A stretch of DNA of 64,000 nt from contig JAFZIY010000027.1 of NCBI GenBank assembly GCA_017554105.1, positions 1 to 64,000 on the forward strand, read 5' to 3'. Source of the DNA: Prevotella sp. (GTDB lineage Bacteria; Bacteroidota; Bacteroidia; Bacteroidales; Bacteroidaceae). A model generated the notes under the pieces. The model did not search any database, was not told where the DNA came from, and saw only the letters and a list, made by a program, of their open reading frames with translations. Below, piece after piece: positions 50,191 to 59,499 of this stretch (position 1 is its first letter; each line of letters opens with the position of its first letter). The position numbers and the translations under genes were made by a program.

Positions 50191-51177
50191 ATGAAAAAGA
50201 CTCTATTATCAATCATCGCACTATGCTGGACGGTGGTCGCGGGAGCGCAGAATGAAATTATGACCGTTGTGCTTCAGCATGGTAATGATGTGAGCACTTT
50301 TACGGGTGTAAATGCCTTTATCAATGCAAATGCGGAGGCAGTTGACGGCGATGTTATTATTCTTTCCTCAGGCTCGTTTAATGTTTCACCTATCACGAAA
50401 TCTATTTCCGTCTATGGTGCAGGGTTTGAAAAGGACGAGAACTCTAATACTGACGTATCAAAAATTAATGGTCAGTTGAATCTTGGAGTCTCAGGAGGAG
50501 AAACCCTCGCAAATATTCACTTGGAAGGAATAAGTTTCAATGCTGCAGTCAACACGTATGTTCCGTTGGAGGGGTTCGTGATGGAAAAGTGCTATGTTAA
50601 CGGCAACGTCAATGTAGGTGCTAACTCGAACACGATGATTAGAAACTGTGTCATCACAGGTGCTATTGATGGTGGAAATAAATTAGCCGAGAACTGTATC
50701 ATGCAAAACTGTTATATAGGTGGTGCTATCAACACCTTTATCGCAGAGAGCAACGTTAAGATAGACCATTGCATCGCTTGCAATTTGGTGGGACCATACT
50801 ATTGTTCCAACAGTATTTTCCCGTATTATTGGGTTGGTGCTTATTATGACCGTGCAGCATTTGCCAATACAGAAGGAGCAGTTGTGCACAACTGTATCTT
50901 CAGGAATTTCAATTATAACAATCAGGATAAAAATGTTTTCCTGGATTGCTATGCTGTTGACATCCGAGACATTTTCTCTGATGCACAAAATGCTACCTAC
51001 TCTGCTTCTCGAACCTTCGAAATCCAACAACCCGGAATATGGGTGGGTACCGACGGCCAGGAAATAGGTATTCGCTACGGATGGAGCAAAGTGCCGAAAA
51101 CTCCTGTCGTGACGAACTTGAACACTACGGTTAACGGTGAAAACCTTGAAGTTGACTATGATGCGATAGTAAGATAA
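50191..51177 (+). CDS. Secreted beta-helix-like surface protein, paralogue 2
   Basis: A 328-aa paralogue with signal MKKTLLSIIALCWTVVAGAQ. The core is diverged from paralogue 1 (VYGAGFEKDENSNTDVSKIN, then short strand repeats with KNCYIGGAIN-type turns). The closing motif is QPGIWVGTDGQEIGIRYG and the tail VVTNLNTTVNGENLEVDYDA. Only the ends are strongly similar to the other copies; the middles differ greatly in sequence while keeping length. It lies 21 bp after paralogue 1. Confidence 0.8.
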   Translation: MKKTLLSIIALCWTVVAGAQNEIMTVVLQHGNDVSTFTGVNAFINANAEAVDGDVIILSSGSFNVSPITKSISVYGAGFEKDENSNTDVSKINGQLNLGVSGGETLANIHLEGISFNAAVNTYVPLEGFVMEKCYVNGNVNVGANSNTMIRNCVITGAIDGGNKLAENCIMQNCYIGGAINTFIAESNVKIDHCIACNLVGPYYCSNSIFPYYWVGAYYDRAAFANTEGAVVHNCIFRNFNYNNQDKNVFLDCYAVDIRDIFSDAQNATYSASRTFEIQQPGIWVGTDGQEIGIRYGWSKVPKTPVVTNLNTTVNGENLEVDYDAIVR

Positions 51178-51201
51178 GTATAATATAAAAACAACAATAA
51201 T

Positions 51202-52221
51202 ATGAAAAAGACTCTATTATTAATCATCGCGCTCTGCTGCACAGTGGTGGCTGGGGCGCAGAGCACAGATGAAATCAGTGCCATCCTTCAGCATGGGGAC
51301 GACGTGAGTGTTTACAAAGGCAGCACAGGATTAAAGCAAGCCCATGCCGCTGCATCTGATGGGGACGTGATAACCTTGAGCAGGGGTTCGTTTGATCCCG
51401 TAAACATTGAAAAGTCCTTGACTATCTACGGAGCGGGTTTCGAGGATAACGAGGAAACAAATACTGCCGTAACCACCATCAACGGTAACATTAATGTGGG
51501 TAAGGCCGATCCTGTCATCGACGGTTTACACATTGAGGGTGTTAAAATTAACGGCAATCTGGCCGGCACTCAAATACTGAAGAACTACACAGTACAGAGA
51601 TGTTACATTACGGGCAACCTGACTTTCGCAAACAATATAGAGAATGTGAAGGTGAAGCAGTGCCGGATAGGAGGTAATTTGGATGGTTCGAAGACTGTCG
51701 TTGCCACAGGCCTGCACATAACAAATTGCTATGTATGGGGTGAAATAAATTATTTCAGTAACGAAAGTATTGTGAATATAGACCATTCTTTCATAGGGTA
51801 TCAATACAATACTTACTATGATTATAATGATTATAACAATTTTGCACAGTTCTTATGGACGAACAGCATCATCTACAACCGTGGTCCAAACTATCGAATG
51901 GCAACCGGCAACTACGCTACGGTGAAAAACTGCATCGTAGTTAATGGTGGTGGAGGAATTCGCGACAATAATATAATTGAGAACTGCTACTATGTAGACC
52001 TCGCCAATCTTTTTGACGATGCTGAAGATGGAGTATATACTGAGAGCCGTACATTTAAACTTAAAGATGAAGATACATATAAAGGCACTGACGGAACTCC
52101 CATCGGTCCGTATGGTGGTGATGGCTGGAATAAGGTACCCTCAACGCCTTACGTGAAGAATCTTAATGCAACAGTCGATGGAGTTAGCCTCGATGTTGAC
52201 TATGATGCTGGAGTAAGATAA
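51202..52221 (+). CDS. Secreted beta-helix-like surface protein, paralogue 3
   Basis: A 339-aa paralogue with signal MKKTLLLIIALCCTVVAGAQ. The N-terminal block (SAILQHGDDVSVYKGSTGLK, SLTIYGAGFEDNEETNTA) aligns with paralogues 1, 2 and 4. The core has strand-turn repeats rich in Asn, Gly and Tyr, including a DYNDYNNFAQF stretch near residue 210. The closing motif is DTYKGTDGTPIGPYGG and the tail YVKNLNATVDGVSLDVDYDA. It lies 24 bp after paralogue 2 with the same AACAATAA-type spacer. Confidence 0.8.
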   Translation: MKKTLLLIIALCCTVVAGAQSTDEISAILQHGDDVSVYKGSTGLKQAHAAASDGDVITLSRGSFDPVNIEKSLTIYGAGFEDNEETNTAVTTINGNINVGKADPVIDGLHIEGVKINGNLAGTQILKNYTVQRCYITGNLTFANNIENVKVKQCRIGGNLDGSKTVVATGLHITNCYVWGEINYFSNESIVNIDHSFIGYQYNTYYDYNDYNNFAQFLWTNSIIYNRGPNYRMATGNYATVKNCIVVNGGGGIRDNNIIENCYYVDLANLFDDAEDGVYTESRTFKLKDEDTYKGTDGTPIGPYGGDGWNKVPSTPYVKNLNATVDGVSLDVDYDAGVR

Positions 52222-52242
52222 TAATATAAAACTGACAATAAC

Positions 52243-53262
52243 ATGAAAAAGATTCTATTTTCAATCGTTGCGCTCTGCTTCACAATGGTGGCGGGGGCGC
52301 AGAACAGTTCGCAAATTGTCAGTGCAGTCCTCCAGACTGGCGATGAGACAAAAGTGTTTTATGGCCAGGGTGCATTGACTAGTGCATATAATGCTGCTGA
52401 GAATGGTAGTGTGATAACGCTGACATCGGGAACGTTCACCTCACCAGGCAATATCAAGAAATCCGTGTCTATTTATGGTGTCGGTTTTGAGGACAATGTT
52501 ACTGAGGGTATGCAGAAGACATATATTACCGGTGAGTTGGTCTACGCTGCAGACAGCGATGGAAACCCTCTTAAAGATATAGTGCTTGAGGGTGTTCATG
52601 TTGAAAGTCATATCTGGATAAAAGAAATTAGTGGCATGACAATAGCCAAGTGTCGGTTCGCTTATTTGGAAATTAACGGTGCTGGCGTCGAAGCAATCCT
52701 AGTTCGTCAGTGCTATTTAAATGGTTTTGATGCAAGGAGTAATGTTGTTGCTGGTGTGACATTTAAGAATAGTATCCTATTAGAGCGTATTCTTGGCATA
52801 CCAGTTGGAAGTCAGGTATTGTTTGACCATTGTATTTTAACTTATTGGTATAGATATTCAAGCGCTGCTTATCATTATATCGCTTCTTATACCAATTGCA
52901 TTATTAATAACAATCATGGTTTGGAGGCGAACTCGTATGCAGAAAAGAATATTTTCCTCCAATTGTCAAGTCATGACAATATTATTTCTGTGGATAATTG
53001 GTTTAGTATAGATGTGAGTACTCTCTTCGGTGATGGTGTCAATGATCTTAGCTATACTACCACTCGCACGTTCATACTTGCCGCCCCTGATACTTACAAG
53101 GGAACTGACGGCACCCCAGTGGGAGTTACAGGTGGCGACTTTCCTTGGTATAAGGCACCATCAACGCCTTATGTGAAGAACCTGAACGCTACAGTCGATG
53201 GTATTAACCTCGACGTTGACTATGATGCTGGAGTTAGAAGTACTAATCCCCCAACAGAGTAA
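52243..53262 (+). CDS. Secreted beta-helix-like surface protein, paralogue 4
   Basis: A 339-aa paralogue with signal MKKILFSIVALCFTMVAGAQ. It aligns with the others at both ends (SIYGVGFEDNVTEG; closing motif DTYKGTDGTPVGVTGG; tail YVKNLNATVDGINLDVDYDA). It has a C-terminal extension of seven residues (STNPPTE) that the other three lack. Its stop lies 6 bp before the next gene, so it is the last of the paralogue block and joins it to the modular protein. Confidence 0.8.
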   Translation: MKKILFSIVALCFTMVAGAQNSSQIVSAVLQTGDETKVFYGQGALTSAYNAAENGSVITLTSGTFTSPGNIKKSVSIYGVGFEDNVTEGMQKTYITGELVYAADSDGNPLKDIVLEGVHVESHIWIKEISGMTIAKCRFAYLEINGAGVEAILVRQCYLNGFDARSNVVAGVTFKNSILLERILGIPVGSQVLFDHCILTYWYRYSSAAYHYIASYTNCIINNNHGLEANSYAEKNIFLQLSSHDNIISVDNWFSIDVSTLFGDGVNDLSYTTTRTFILAAPDTYKGTDGTPVGVTGGDFPWYKAPSTPYVKNLNATVDGINLDVDYDAGVRSTNPPTE

Positions 53263-53268
53263 AAGCTT

Positions 53269-55170
53269 ATGAAAAGAATAAGATATTTGCTGATAGCGGT
53301 GGCAGCAATGATAAACACTGCTGCGTCAGCACAGACAAAAAACATTGCCGAACGGAAATATTGGCTGGACGGAAACATCACCCAAGCACAAGACTTGACA
53401 GTGGGCCACGCCACCATAGACATATCTTCGCTGGAACCGGGACTGCACTCGCTTTCCGTGCGCGTGCAGGACACTGAAGGTTTGTGGAGTTCTCAGGTGG
53501 CCAAGTACTTTATCAAGCCGTTTGCTAACAACAGCGAAAGCCCCAATGGCATAGCGCAACACCAGTACTGGATTGATGGCAATCTGCAGACGGCGATTAC
53601 TTCTGGGTCGAAGCCCCAACCTATCGCTATCTCCTCGTTGACTCCTGGTCTCCACACGTTTACCGTGCGTGTGCAGGACTTGACCGGAGTATGGAGTTCA
53701 CAGGTGGCAAAATGCTTCATCGTTCCATATAAGGAAACCAGCGTTGGTAATAAGGAGATAGTGCAGCATCAATACTGGATTGATGGCAAGATAGAGGCAC
53801 GGGTGACTAAGAATAGTTCGATAGACATCATCGACATCGAGCCGTTGTCTACCGGTCTCCACTCATTCACAGTACGTGTGAAGGACAACACTGGCGTATG
53901 GAGTTCGCAGGTGGCAAAGTACTTCATCGTGCCGTACAAGGAAACCAGCGTTGATGACAAGGAGATTGTGCAGCATCAGTATTGGATTGATGGTAATCTG
54001 AATGCTATCGTCTCATCGGAGACACAGCCTGACATCATCGATATCGAGGCGCTGAAATCGGGCCTCCATTCGCTCACAGTCCGTGTGAAGGACAACACTG
54101 GAGTGTGGAGCTCGCAGGTGGCAAAGTATTTCATTGTGCCATACAGCGAGACAGCGGTTGGGGACAAGTCGATTGTACTCCATCAGTATTGGATTGATGG
54201 CAATCTGAATGCTATCGTCTCATCGGAGACCCAGCCTGACATCATCGATATCGAGACATTGACGCCAGGACTACACTCGCTTACCGTCCGCGTAAAAGAC
54301 AATACGGGTGTGTGGAGCAGTCAGGTAGCGAAATACTTCATAGTAAAAGACGAGGACACGATGGAGGACGTGACTATTTCGCGCTATATGTACTGGTTCG
54401 ACGATAATTCGAACGACTTCACCACTGGTTCTCTCTCTTCGGCAACGGGTACGATGAATATCGACATCAGCGAAGTGGAGGCAGGAACACACACATTGTG
54501 GTGGCGTTGCGGTGACTCTAAGGGTGCATGGAGCGAGCCACGCTCAGTGACCTTCGAGAGCCGTAGCTTCTACGACTATACCGTTCCGGCATCGGGAGTG
54601 GGAACATTCTCGGCTGATGTAAACCTCACATTACCCGACGGACTGCAGGCTCACTTCTGCACTTACCTGAAGGAAGTGGAAGAGGGACTGGCTATAAAGA
54701 TTATCAGCATCGACGGCAATGTCATTTCGGCAAATACCGGTATGTTGCTTAGTGGAACAGGTGGTGAGACCTATCGCCTCAGATATACCTCAGAGGCTGG
54801 TGCAACCAACGAGACCAACAAACTGGTGCCAGTTGTAGAGTCGGTACATGTTAATGCAACCGATGGAGAATACACCAACTTCATGATGCAAGGAGGTAAG
54901 TTCGTGAAGATTCTCGAAGAGGACGAGTCGGTTATGATGCCTGCTCATAGGGCTTATCTGCCGCTGCTTACTTCTGAGGTGGCTAATGCCAAATACATCG
55001 GCATTATCTGGGATGATGACACCGTGACTGGACTCGACGGTGTTCCTACCGACGACAACCGTGATAACCGCTATGGCGACGGCACCATCTATAACCTGCA
55101 GGGACAGAAGGTTGATAACCCGACACGCGGAATCTATATCATTAACGGAAAGAAAGTTGTAATAAAATAA
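53269..55170 (+). CDS. Secreted modular protein with six 68-residue repeats and shared C-terminal module
   Basis: The 633-aa protein has a signal peptide (MKRIRYLLIAVAAMINTAASA). Six tandem repeats of about 68 residues (residues ~22-430) follow. Each has a Tyr-Trp-x-Asp core (HQYWIDGNLNA) and a GLHSLTVRVKDNTGVWSSQV segment ending with an AKYFIV strand, an immunoglobulin-like sandwich pattern. Repeats 4 and 5 are nearly identical; repeat 6 is diverged. The C-terminal part (about 440-633) starts DYTVPASGVGTFSADVNLTL and ends NLQGQKVDNPTRGIYIINGK, resembling a Bacteroidetes sorting-tail module. It is shared with the 1243-aa protein. Surface display is likely; ligand unknown. Confidence 0.82.
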   Translation: MKRIRYLLIAVAAMINTAASAQTKNIAERKYWLDGNITQAQDLTVGHATIDISSLEPGLHSLSVRVQDTEGLWSSQVAKYFIKPFANNSESPNGIAQHQYWIDGNLQTAITSGSKPQPIAISSLTPGLHTFTVRVQDLTGVWSSQVAKCFIVPYKETSVGNKEIVQHQYWIDGKIEARVTKNSSIDIIDIEPLSTGLHSFTVRVKDNTGVWSSQVAKYFIVPYKETSVDDKEIVQHQYWIDGNLNAIVSSETQPDIIDIEALKSGLHSLTVRVKDNTGVWSSQVAKYFIVPYSETAVGDKSIVLHQYWIDGNLNAIVSSETQPDIIDIETLTPGLHSLTVRVKDNTGVWSSQVAKYFIVKDEDTMEDVTISRYMYWFDDNSNDFTTGSLSSATGTMNIDISEVEAGTHTLWWRCGDSKGAWSEPRSVTFESRSFYDYTVPASGVGTFSADVNLTLPDGLQAHFCTYLKEVEEGLAIKIISIDGNVISANTGMLLSGTGGETYRLRYTSEAGATNETNKLVPVVESVHVNATDGEYTNFMMQGGKFVKILEEDESVMMPAHRAYLPLLTSEVANAKYIGIIWDDDTVTGLDGVPTDDNRDNRYGDGTIYNLQGQKVDNPTRGIYIINGKKVVIK

Positions 55171-55405
55171 GCAATGAAAAAGAAATATATTTCACCGGAG
55201 ATAATAGAGGTTGTCGACTTTGGCAATCCGCTGCTCGACATCGGAACCACCATCCCAGTGGATACTGGCGGCAGCGGAGCAAGCCAGTCGGGTGCCGAGG
55301 CCAAGAGACACGATATGGATGACGATGACGAACTCGATGAGTTCAACGACAGTATCATCAAGTATCGTCGTGACCCAATGGACTTCATCCCAAGGACGTT
55401 CACCA
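54888..55405. repeat. Duplicated tract, copy 1 (C-terminal module + small protein gene)
   Basis: Aligned without gaps to 58934-59451 (constant offset 4046 bp). The small-protein part differs at three positions in about 230 bp; the upstream coding part differs somewhat more. The tract crosses the gene boundary. Confidence 0.92.
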
Positions 55406-55425
55406 AGCATTGGGCCGAGGAGTGA
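55174..55425 (+). CDS. Acidic small protein, copy 1
   Basis: The 83-aa protein starts MKKKYISPEIIEVVDFG and runs through a Gly/Ser/Thr linker (PVDTGGSGASQSG), an Asp-rich run (HDMDDDDELDEFND) and a C-terminal Arg/Pro/Phe/Trp part (DPMDFIPRTFTKHWAEE). There is no signal peptide or TM. The opening resembles small MKK-Y-x-P-x-I/V-E-V proteins that I have seen next to secreted proteins in Prevotella; no function is known to me. It starts 3 bp after the stop of the modular protein. A precursor-peptide role is possible but no maturation enzymes lie nearby. Confidence 0.7.
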   Translation: MKKKYISPEIIEVVDFGNPLLDIGTTIPVDTGGSGASQSGAEAKRHDMDDDDELDEFNDSIIKYRRDPMDFIPRTFTKHWAEE

Positions 55426-55484
55426 GAAATGATAAATGCTGCTTCTCCGAAGTTTGCAACAGAATATTTCATAACAAATATAAA

Positions 55485-58400
55485 ATGGAAACAATAAAAC
55501 GTTTATTCATTTTGCTAATTGTCTTCCTCGGCTGCTCCGCCGGGGCGTGGGCAATAGAACAGGATTCCGAAGGGTATTATCTCATCGGGTCAGTACAGGA
55601 CTGGGAAGACTTTTCCGCAATAGTTAAAACCACCAACAATGCTAATGCCAAGATGATTGCTGACGTTGACCTCGGCGACTGTCAGGCAAAATTAGGTCAT
55701 CCTAATGAGAATCGTCCTTCTTTTTATTTCAAAGGTGAGTTTGATGGTCAAGGATATACATTGACGGTACATTATATTCAAGATCTAACGAACAGCAATG
55801 CAATATCTTCCCCATTCCCGAATATATCAGGAGCCACCATTAAGAATTTGCATATTGACGGCACATTGGAAAATAGCACAAGCAGTCAGCCTGCGCCAAT
55901 TGGTATCTGCCGAAGCGGAACAAGCACCGTTGAAAATGTGTGGAGTTCCCTTGTCACGACAGACACCAGAACAGGTTGGGACGAAGCCGCGGCTTTAGTG
56001 GGGTGCGTTGATGGTTATACGGGTGGCAACCTCATCATGAAAAACTGCCTCTTCACGGGCACTGTCAATAGTAGCGGCAGTTATAATGGATGCTTTGTAG
56101 GATATATCAATAGTGGGGGTAGTGCTACAATAACCAACTGTCTGTCATTAGGAACGTTTAACTATACGGGTGGCAGTTATGGTTTTAGAGGTACCCATAC
56201 CAATTGCTATGTATCGTCATTCCCTGCAACATTCCCGTCGGGCGTGACAGAGGCTACTGATGAAAGTCTCGCCGACGGCACCATCGCTACAGCCCTCGGT
56301 GATGCATGGGTGCAAGACCCGGGAACTGGCCTGCCGATGCTGAAGATTTTCACTACGATGAGACAAGACGAGGATGGATATTATCTTATCGGTTCTGTAA
56401 CAGACTGGAGAAGATTTGCCGCTATCGTTGAAACTACACCGACAGCAAATGCAAAAATGATAAGAGATGTTGATTTGGGCGATGACCAGACGATGATTGG
56501 TACCTCTACTACGAAATATCAAGGTACATTCGATGGCCAAGCCTATACACTGACTGTTAATTATTCTGGTAGTTCCGAACAATTTATAGCACCATTCCAT
56601 CATGTTGATGGGGGAACTATCATTAATTTACGGATTGATGGAATCGTTTCATCTTCAAGCGTACACCTCTCAGGACTCATTGGCAAGGCCTATAATGAAG
56701 TTACTATAGAGAACTGCCTGGTTGCTGCAGAAATAAAGATGTACAGTGATTACGCTGGTGGTTTCGTGGGCAACGGTGGTTCACAAAGGTTTGACGATTC
56801 GTCAAAAGTTGTATTTAAGAACTGTTTGTTTGCAGGAACTTTTACCGGTGTAGGAGGTTCTCGTAATAATGCTGCTGGATTCTATGGATGGGGTGCAAGT
56901 ACTCCTGTGTTTATTAATTGCTTAGAGAACGGCACTTTTAATAATGTTTCAGATTATAATCCTTTCATGTATGAGGGTACAGATAGGGATAATACCGAAA
57001 CAACCGCCAACTCTTATTATAAACATGGAAGCATTAATTTAGAAGGAATAAGCGATGCTTCTGCCATGACTGACGGAGAGATTGTGAGCAACCTTGGCGA
57101 CGCTTGGGTGCAAGACGCAATATTGAACATGCCGATGCTGAAGATTTTCGCGAACCCTGCTATCGAATATTTCCTCATCGGTTCTTTACAAGACTGGAAG
57201 GACTTCGCCGAGTTAGTTGAAACCGTGCCAACGACTAACGGTAAGTTGATTGCTGATGTTGACTTGGGCGATGACCAGACAATGGTAGGAAGTATAGCAT
57301 CCCCCTATCAAGGCCTATTTGACGGACAGGGATACACGCTGACGGTTAACTATGATATGAGTTTGACAACATCGGCAGTTGCCCCCTTTACTGTTGTAGG
57401 CAATGCAACGATTCAAAAACTTCACGTGGATGGAAGCATAAAACAGCAATATTGTGCCGCCGGAGGTGTTGTTGGATCTATCATGGGCAACGTAACCATA
57501 AAAGAATGTTGGGTTTCCGCCTATATGTATGTACAGGGATCTGGGAATCTTCAAGGAACTATCGGCGGTATTGCGAGTTGCTGCGATAACTCAAATGCAA
57601 GGGATTGTAGCATTCTGATTGAAGACTGTGTGTTCTCAGGAGAAATGGCTACCGGTTACCATTGCGGCAGTATTATGTCGCATGTGAACGGAGACTATGG
57701 AAATTCTGCAACCATTAAGAATTGCCTCTCCATAGGCACCTACGCTTCTGCCATTGGAAGCACAGGAACCTTTATTAGGACTGGAGTACAAGGAGATCCT
57801 TATACTATTGAAAATTGTTATTATGAGACTCCATGGGGAGCCGTGCAAGGTACGCAAGCCACAGCAGAAGAACTCGCCGATGGCACTACCGCTGCCTCTC
57901 TTGGCAACGCCTGGATGCAAGACCCGAACAAAAACCTGCCTCTGCCGAAAATCTTCGTAAAACCAAATGCAGAAGCACTGGATGGACTTTTCACTATCAA
58001 TGCTAGTGGAGAAGAAGTTGTATTCGCACAAGGAAATTTGCAGAAATTAGGTAACATGTACCAATTTGCAAAGAACCAATATGATTACTTCGGTACAGAT
58101 CAGTCTGATACGCATCGTGATATGTTTGCATTCTTAGATTACAACAATCCCGCTGTTGATGAGCCTTGGTCCATGCTGTCCCATGATGAATGGAAATACC
58201 TGTTAATCACTCGCAGTGTCACAAACACCCTTTCTGCTGATGCCAGATTCACCATGGCCACACTTGGTGACACATACAAAGGCTTGATTATCTTCCCTGA
58301 TTACTATGAGCATCCCGAAGGAACTGGATTCATAGCAGGTGTATTCAATAGCAATTCCAATTACACGGCCCAAGTCAGTCTTGAAGGCTGGGCATTGATG

Positions 58401-59216
58401 GAGGCTGCTGGTTGTGTGTTCCTGCCTGCCGCAGGTTATCGTTCTTATACGGGAACTTGGTATGGTGTAGGTGAAGAGATAGGCTATATGAGTTGCACTG
58501 AACATCCCAAATACATTTCCACCTATTTTACTCCTTATATCACGCCAGATGGAGTTTATGTGGACGAGACAAGTAATAAACGAACATGGACTTCCATTCG
58601 TTTGGTATTGCGAAAGCAGCCGATAACTTACACTGTACCCGCAAGCGGTGTAGGCACATTCAGTTCCACGGAGAATATCCTTTTGCCCGAAGGACTCAAT
58701 GCTCACTACTGCAAGACCTATTATGCAGAAAGAAGTGCCATAAGTGTGGTGAATATCAGCGGTAGCGTGGTGCCTGCCAATACTGGCGTTCTACTTTCGG
58801 GCACGCCGGGTGAGGCGTTCGTGCTGTATCCTACCAATGAACCAGCCGACGACTTGGAAGGAAATGCCTTGGTAGCCGTGACAGAGTCGAAGCATATTAA
58901 TGCTGTGGATGGCGACTATACCAACTTCATTATGAAGGGAGGTAAGTTCGAGAAGGTTCTTGATGAGGACGAGTCGGTTATGATGCCTGCTCATAGGGCT
59001 TATCTGCCGCTGCTCACTTCAGAGGTGGCTAATGCCAAGTTCGTGGGCATTATCTGGGACGACGACACCGTGACAGGACTTGACGGTGTTCCTACTGACG
59101 ACAACCGTGAGAACCGCTATGGCGACGGCACCATCTATAACCTGCAGGGACAGAAGGTGGATAACCCGACTCGCGGAATCTATATCATTAACGGAATGAA
59201 AGTTGTAATAAAATAA
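55485..59216 (+). CDS. Large secreted GLUG-like / Fib_succ_major-like modular protein
   Basis: A 1243-aa protein from ATG 55485 (signal METIKRLFILLIVFLGCSAGAWA); the frame is open to 55410 but the earlier residues overlap the small gene. Three modules of about 260 residues follow (start ~25, ~296, ~560). Each begins YYLIGSVQDW, contains MIADVDLGD and FDGQGYTLTV, and ends LGDAWVQDP...LPMLKIF; the interior resembles GLUG-type repeats. From ~832 comes a domain with WSMLSHDEWKYLL, FLPAAGYRSYTGT and GYMSCTEHP, resembling the Fib_succ_major/formylglycine-like fold. The last ~195 residues are the C-terminal module shared with the 633-aa protein. Probably exported and surface-bound. Confidence 0.8.
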   Translation: METIKRLFILLIVFLGCSAGAWAIEQDSEGYYLIGSVQDWEDFSAIVKTTNNANAKMIADVDLGDCQAKLGHPNENRPSFYFKGEFDGQGYTLTVHYIQDLTNSNAISSPFPNISGATIKNLHIDGTLENSTSSQPAPIGICRSGTSTVENVWSSLVTTDTRTGWDEAAALVGCVDGYTGGNLIMKNCLFTGTVNSSGSYNGCFVGYINSGGSATITNCLSLGTFNYTGGSYGFRGTHTNCYVSSFPATFPSGVTEATDESLADGTIATALGDAWVQDPGTGLPMLKIFTTMRQDEDGYYLIGSVTDWRRFAAIVETTPTANAKMIRDVDLGDDQTMIGTSTTKYQGTFDGQAYTLTVNYSGSSEQFIAPFHHVDGGTIINLRIDGIVSSSSVHLSGLIGKAYNEVTIENCLVAAEIKMYSDYAGGFVGNGGSQRFDDSSKVVFKNCLFAGTFTGVGGSRNNAAGFYGWGASTPVFINCLENGTFNNVSDYNPFMYEGTDRDNTETTANSYYKHGSINLEGISDASAMTDGEIVSNLGDAWVQDAILNMPMLKIFANPAIEYFLIGSLQDWKDFAELVETVPTTNGKLIADVDLGDDQTMVGSIASPYQGLFDGQGYTLTVNYDMSLTTSAVAPFTVVGNATIQKLHVDGSIKQQYCAAGGVVGSIMGNVTIKECWVSAYMYVQGSGNLQGTIGGIASCCDNSNARDCSILIEDCVFSGEMATGYHCGSIMSHVNGDYGNSATIKNCLSIGTYASAIGSTGTFIRTGVQGDPYTIENCYYETPWGAVQGTQATAEELADGTTAASLGNAWMQDPNKNLPLPKIFVKPNAEALDGLFTINASGEEVVFAQGNLQKLGNMYQFAKNQYDYFGTDQSDTHRDMFAFLDYNNPAVDEPWSMLSHDEWKYLLITRSVTNTLSADARFTMATLGDTYKGLIIFPDYYEHPEGTGFIAGVFNSNSNYTAQVSLEGWALMEAAGCVFLPAAGYRSYTGTWYGVGEEIGYMSCTEHPKYISTYFTPYITPDGVYVDETSNKRTWTSIRLVLRKQPITYTVPASGVGTFSSTENILLPEGLNAHYCKTYYAERSAISVVNISGSVVPANTGVLLSGTPGEAFVLYPTNEPADDLEGNALVAVTESKHINAVDGDYTNFIMKGGKFEKVLDEDESVMMPAHRAYLPLLTSEVANAKFVGIIWDDDTVTGLDGVPTDDNRENRYGDGTIYNLQGQKVDNPTRGIYIINGMKVVIK

Positions 59217-59451
59217 GCAATGAAAAAGAAATATATTTCACCGGAGATAATAGAGGTTGTCGACTTTGGCAATCCGCTACTCGACATCGGAACCACCATC
59301 CCAGTGGATACTGGCGGCAGCGGAGCAAGCCAATCGGGTGCCGAGGCCAAGAGACACGATATGGATGACGATGACGAACTCGGTGAGTTCAACGACAGTA
59401 TCATCAAGTATCGTCGTGACCCAATGGACTTCATCCCAAGGACGTTCACAA
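58934..59451. repeat. Duplicated tract, copy 2
   Basis: Partner of 54888-55405, covering the end of the 1243-aa protein and nearly all of the second small protein gene. Similarity ends within the last codons, where HWAEE changes to MWED. Confidence 0.92.
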
Positions 59452-59468
59452 AAATGTGGGAAGACTGA
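59220..59468 (+). CDS. Acidic small protein, copy 2
   Basis: The 82-aa twin of the protein at 55174. It differs by one residue in the shared part (DDDELGEFND instead of DDDELDEFND) plus the C-terminus (FTKMWED). It sits 3 bp after the stop of the 1243-aa protein, exactly as copy 1 sits after the 633-aa protein, so the pairing modular-protein + small-protein is a repeating unit. It is the last gene of the surface-protein block. Confidence 0.7.
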   Translation: MKKKYISPEIIEVVDFGNPLLDIGTTIPVDTGGSGASQSGAEAKRHDMDDDDELGEFNDSIIKYRRDPMDFIPRTFTKMWED

Positions 59469-59499
59469 CACAGTCTGAATTCTTAATAAGTGTAAACGC

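Noticed and set aside
55174-59468. Small acidic proteins as RiPP precursors
   Set aside because: No radical SAM, cyclase, protease-exporter or GG-type leader is nearby, and both copies are nearly full-length identical rather than having variable cores. Kept only as an alternative.
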